From NCBI GenBank assembly GCA_029262795.1, contig JAJCYT010000034.1:1-64000 (forward strand): DNA of 64,000 nucleotides. Direction: 5' to 3'. This DNA is from Candidatus Fraserbacteria bacterium (GTDB lineage Bacteria; Bipolaricaulota; Bipolaricaulia; RBG-16-55-9; JAJCYT01). Shown here one piece after another: positions 61,859 to 64,000 of the stretch (position 1 is the first letter of the stretch; each line of letters opens with the position of its first letter). Under the pieces are notes generated by a model. It saw only the letters and a list, made by a program, of their open reading frames with translations. It ran no database searches and was not told the origin of the DNA. Made by a program: the position numbers and the translations under genes.

Positions 61859-63289
61859 ATGGCCGTTGTTGGAGGTCTATCGACATTTAAGGGAGGCCAT
61901 TATTTCGGCGATTTTGAAGGCCGCCCCAAAAGCGACCTGCAAGTGTTCCGTCCTCCCAAGCGCGCACTGATTCCTTTGCGTCAGCAGGGTTTCATCCGTG
62001 GTGAACACATCAAGACGTGGGCTGAACCCAAAGCGCTGGTGGCTGTGGGGGATATGGTGAAAACCGGCCAGATCATTGCCCGCGATGACGAAGCGTTGTG
62101 TTCTCCGGTCCACGCGACAATTTCAGGTAAAGTGACCGCCATTGAATCACAGGAACATCCCTTTGGTGAATCCACCCAGGTTGTGATCATTGAGTCTGAC
62201 AACAAAGACGATTGGGTGGAATTAGATAACCATGCGGATTTTACCGGCCTGAGCGCCGACACATTGAGTCAAATTCTTTATGAAACCGGCGTCACCGGCT
62301 TGGGTCTGGAAGGGTTTCCGTCTGCGTTTAACTCTGGCATGGCCGAACCTGGCAGCATCAAGCACTTGGTGATTAATGCGATTCAGACCGAACCATTTGT
62401 CGACGGCGACGAAGATTTGATCTACGACGAGTTCGACAAACTGGTTACAGGCATTCGCATCTTGCGCCAGGCGCTTGGCAATGTGGAAGTTCATATTGGC
62501 ATTGGTTGGAACAAACCACGCATTATTGAAGAAATTGAGACACGCATTCCTCAGGAATGGTGCTACGTTCATCCACTCAAAGACAAATATCCACAAGGCG
62601 AAGACGAAGTGTTGTTGCGCACAATTCTCGATTTAAGTGTGCCTGCCGGCGGTGTGCCCAGTCAGGTTGGGGCTTTGGTGTGCGATGTACAACAAGCTGT
62701 GGCCGCCTATGATGCGGTGCTTGAAGGCAAACCGTTTGTGGAGCGCGTTGTATCTGTTTCAGGGACGGCCCTGCAAAACCCCAGCAACATGAAACTTCGC
62801 ATTGGCACACCTTTGAATGATTTTATCAAACTCAGCGAAGATGGGTCCACTGTGTTGGGTGGTGTGATGCGCGGTGTAAAAGTCGCTGACCTCAAAGTGG
62901 TCAGCGTATTGCGAGACACCAAATCCATTGTGGCTCTAAAGCATCCGCGAAAAGCGCTGACCGCTGTGTCTGAACCAGGCTTCAGGCGCGATTCTTACAC
63001 CAATGTGTATGCGGTGATTCCAGGCTTGACCAAAATTGCAGACGATGGGTTGCATGGCATGGACCGCGCCTGTGTGCGCTGTGGCTATTGTTTTGATGTG
63101 TGTCCTCAAAATTTAGCCCCCATTACGATTGCCGATCATGCCAAACAGGATCAACTTGAAGATTGTAAAGAACTGGATATTGGCGCGTGTGTGGAATGTG
63201 GCTTATGCAGCTATGTTTGTCCGTCCAAAATTCCGGTGATGACGCTGATCCAAGAGGGCAAAGCAAAGATTGCAGAGGAAGAAGGTTAA
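61859..63289 (+). CDS. rnfC: RnfC-type electron transport complex subunit
   Basis: 476 residues. The N-terminal Rnf sandwich/barrel region (FRPPKRALIPLRQQ ... VGDMVKTGQIIARDDEALCSPVHATISGKVTAIE), an NADH-binding region (HLVINAIQTEPFVDGDEDL; VSVSGTALQNPSNMKLRIGTPLNDF) and two [4Fe-4S] motifs (CVRCGYCFDVCP, CVECGLCSYVCP). The clusters rule out NqrA. Typical members have the sequence GGPMMG where this has GGVMRG. It starts directly after the cytochrome b stop, with GGAGGAGG upstream, so translation is coupled. Confidence 0.93.
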   Translation: MAVVGGLSTFKGGHYFGDFEGRPKSDLQVFRPPKRALIPLRQQGFIRGEHIKTWAEPKALVAVGDMVKTGQIIARDDEALCSPVHATISGKVTAIESQEHPFGESTQVVIIESDNKDDWVELDNHADFTGLSADTLSQILYETGVTGLGLEGFPSAFNSGMAEPGSIKHLVINAIQTEPFVDGDEDLIYDEFDKLVTGIRILRQALGNVEVHIGIGWNKPRIIEEIETRIPQEWCYVHPLKDKYPQGEDEVLLRTILDLSVPAGGVPSQVGALVCDVQQAVAAYDAVLEGKPFVERVVSVSGTALQNPSNMKLRIGTPLNDFIKLSEDGSTVLGGVMRGVKVADLKVVSVLRDTKSIVALKHPRKALTAVSEPGFRRDSYTNVYAVIPGLTKIADDGLHGMDRACVRCGYCFDVCPQNLAPITIADHAKQDQLEDCKELDIGACVECGLCSYVCPSKIPVMTLIQEGKAKIAEEEG

Positions 63290-63292
63290 GCC

Positions 63293-64000
63293 ATGAAACG
63301 ATTACAGGACCTTCATCATAATCTGGCAGATAAAATTGATAATGGCCTTCATTCTTTAGAAGAAGGTTTGCGTAAAAAAGGCGGGTTTGTTGGTCGCTTC
63401 GACGTGATTGTTGAAGGCGTACGTGATGCCGTTTTGGGCGGCACCAATAAAACCGTCAAACAGGCTCCTTATTTGCGCGATTCCATCGGTATGCAGCGTT
63501 ATATGATTATGCCGATTGTGGTGTGCATTCCTCTGTTGTTGATGGCCATTTACCTCTACGGTTGGCGCACAATGGTTGTGGTGGGTGTCACTTATGCCTT
63601 TGGGGTGCTGGCCGAGTTGATTTTTGTGATGGTTCGTAAACACGAAATCACCGAAGGGGTACTGGTTACGTGTATGCTCTATGCATTGTTCCTGCCGCCG
63701 ACCATACCGCTATGGATGGTGGCTGTGGGGATTGTGTTTGCTGTGGTCGTGGGCAAAGAGATTTTTGGTGGCACAGGTTACAACATTTTCAACGTTGCTA
63801 TTGTTGGACGTGCTTTTCTGCTAATTTCATTCCCGGTTGAATTGACCACGCAATGGTTGGAACCTTTGACCTTTGCGGCCAGTTCGGACAGTCTGTCCTG
63901 GCTGGGTGGGTTCCTTCATTTTGCGTCGTCGCCGGATGCGGCAACAACTGCAACCCCATTACAACTCATGAAGTTTGAGGGCGAAGTCACACCATTTTTG
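63293..64000 (+). CDS. NqrB/RnfD family subunit, truncated by window end
   Basis: 236 codons are visible with no stop before the window end, so the track omits it. ATG 63293 is three bases after the rnfC stop. The N-terminal extension (GGTNKTVKQAPYLRDSIGMQRYMI) resembles NqrB more than short RnfD. Membrane helices follow (IVVCIPLLLMAIYLYGW, GVLVTCMLYALFLPPTIPLWMVAVGIVFAVVVGKEIFGGTGYNIFNVAIVGRAFLL). ATTATPLQLMK may hold the Thr that carries covalent FMN. The mix with RnfC suggests a hybrid Rnf/Nqr complex; rnfG, rnfE and rnfA would be expected beyond the edge. Confidence 0.88.
   Translation, partial: MKRLQDLHHNLADKIDNGLHSLEEGLRKKGGFVGRFDVIVEGVRDAVLGGTNKTVKQAPYLRDSIGMQRYMIMPIVVCIPLLLMAIYLYGWRTMVVVGVTYAFGVLAELIFVMVRKHEITEGVLVTCMLYALFLPPTIPLWMVAVGIVFAVVVGKEIFGGTGYNIFNVAIVGRAFLLISFPVELTTQWLEPLTFAASSDSLSWLGGFLHFASSPDAATTATPLQLMKFEGEVTPFL

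Overview
The window is an ordinary bacterial chromosome segment of roughly balanced base composition, densely coded on both strands. The organism is a diderm: there are outer-membrane beta-barrel candidates (18347-21133, 21278-22330, 13897-14328), a beta-propeller/barrel fusion, Tat and Sec export signals and several lipoproteins. It respires, since it carries multiheme cytochrome c, a Rieske/cytochrome b pair, Rnf/Nqr-type genes and a di-heme peroxidase. TTG start codons behind good Shine-Dalgarno sites recur. I cannot name the phylum from sequence alone.

Layout. 1-6.8 kb: a very large, internally triplicated multicopper oxidase followed by an unrecognised Tat-exported protein, divergent from a small BTAD-type regulator (7.3-8.1 kb). 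8.4-18.2 kb is housekeeping: gapA, then comF, an MBL hydrolase, dnaG and rpoD in one run, then yebC, tRNA-Cys, tRNA-Val with a decayed tyrosine recombinase beside it, recA and recX. 18.3-22.3 kb: envelope proteins. 22.5-23.2 kb: moaD-moaE. 23.4-36.5 kb: secreted and surface proteins, including a Calx-beta lipoprotein, a metalloprotease behind a c-di-GMP-I (GEMM-I) riboswitch, an NHL-repeat protein, a subtilase lipoprotein and a TPM-domain protein, plus a 1-Cys peroxiredoxin. Two copies of a MITE-like inverted-repeat element lie here.

36.5-52.3 kb may be the most original stretch. An Opp-type peptide importer (substrate-binding protein plus two permeases, no ATPase gene present) lies downstream of a 1373-codon BTAD/STAND/TPR regulator whose C-terminus is a transposase-type zinc ribbon. 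Next come a second BTAD/TPR regulator, a divergent NHL-repeat protein, a 38-residue secreted peptide gene too short for the ORF track, and a second peptide-type substrate-binding protein. These are the parts expected of an export/re-import peptide signalling circuit. That reading is my inference and is untested.

53.2-64 kb is redox and cofactor metabolism: a di-heme cytochrome c peroxidase homologue, an aminotransferase with NAD synthetase, a gamma-glutamylcyclotransferase-like protein, a pentaheme cytochrome c, and a divergent operon of Rieske protein, cytochrome b6-like protein, RnfC and an NqrB/RnfD-like subunit cut by the window end. No subunit IV gene is visible between cytochrome b and RnfC. 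The operon may join a quinol-oxidising module to an ion-pumping NADH/ferredoxin module.
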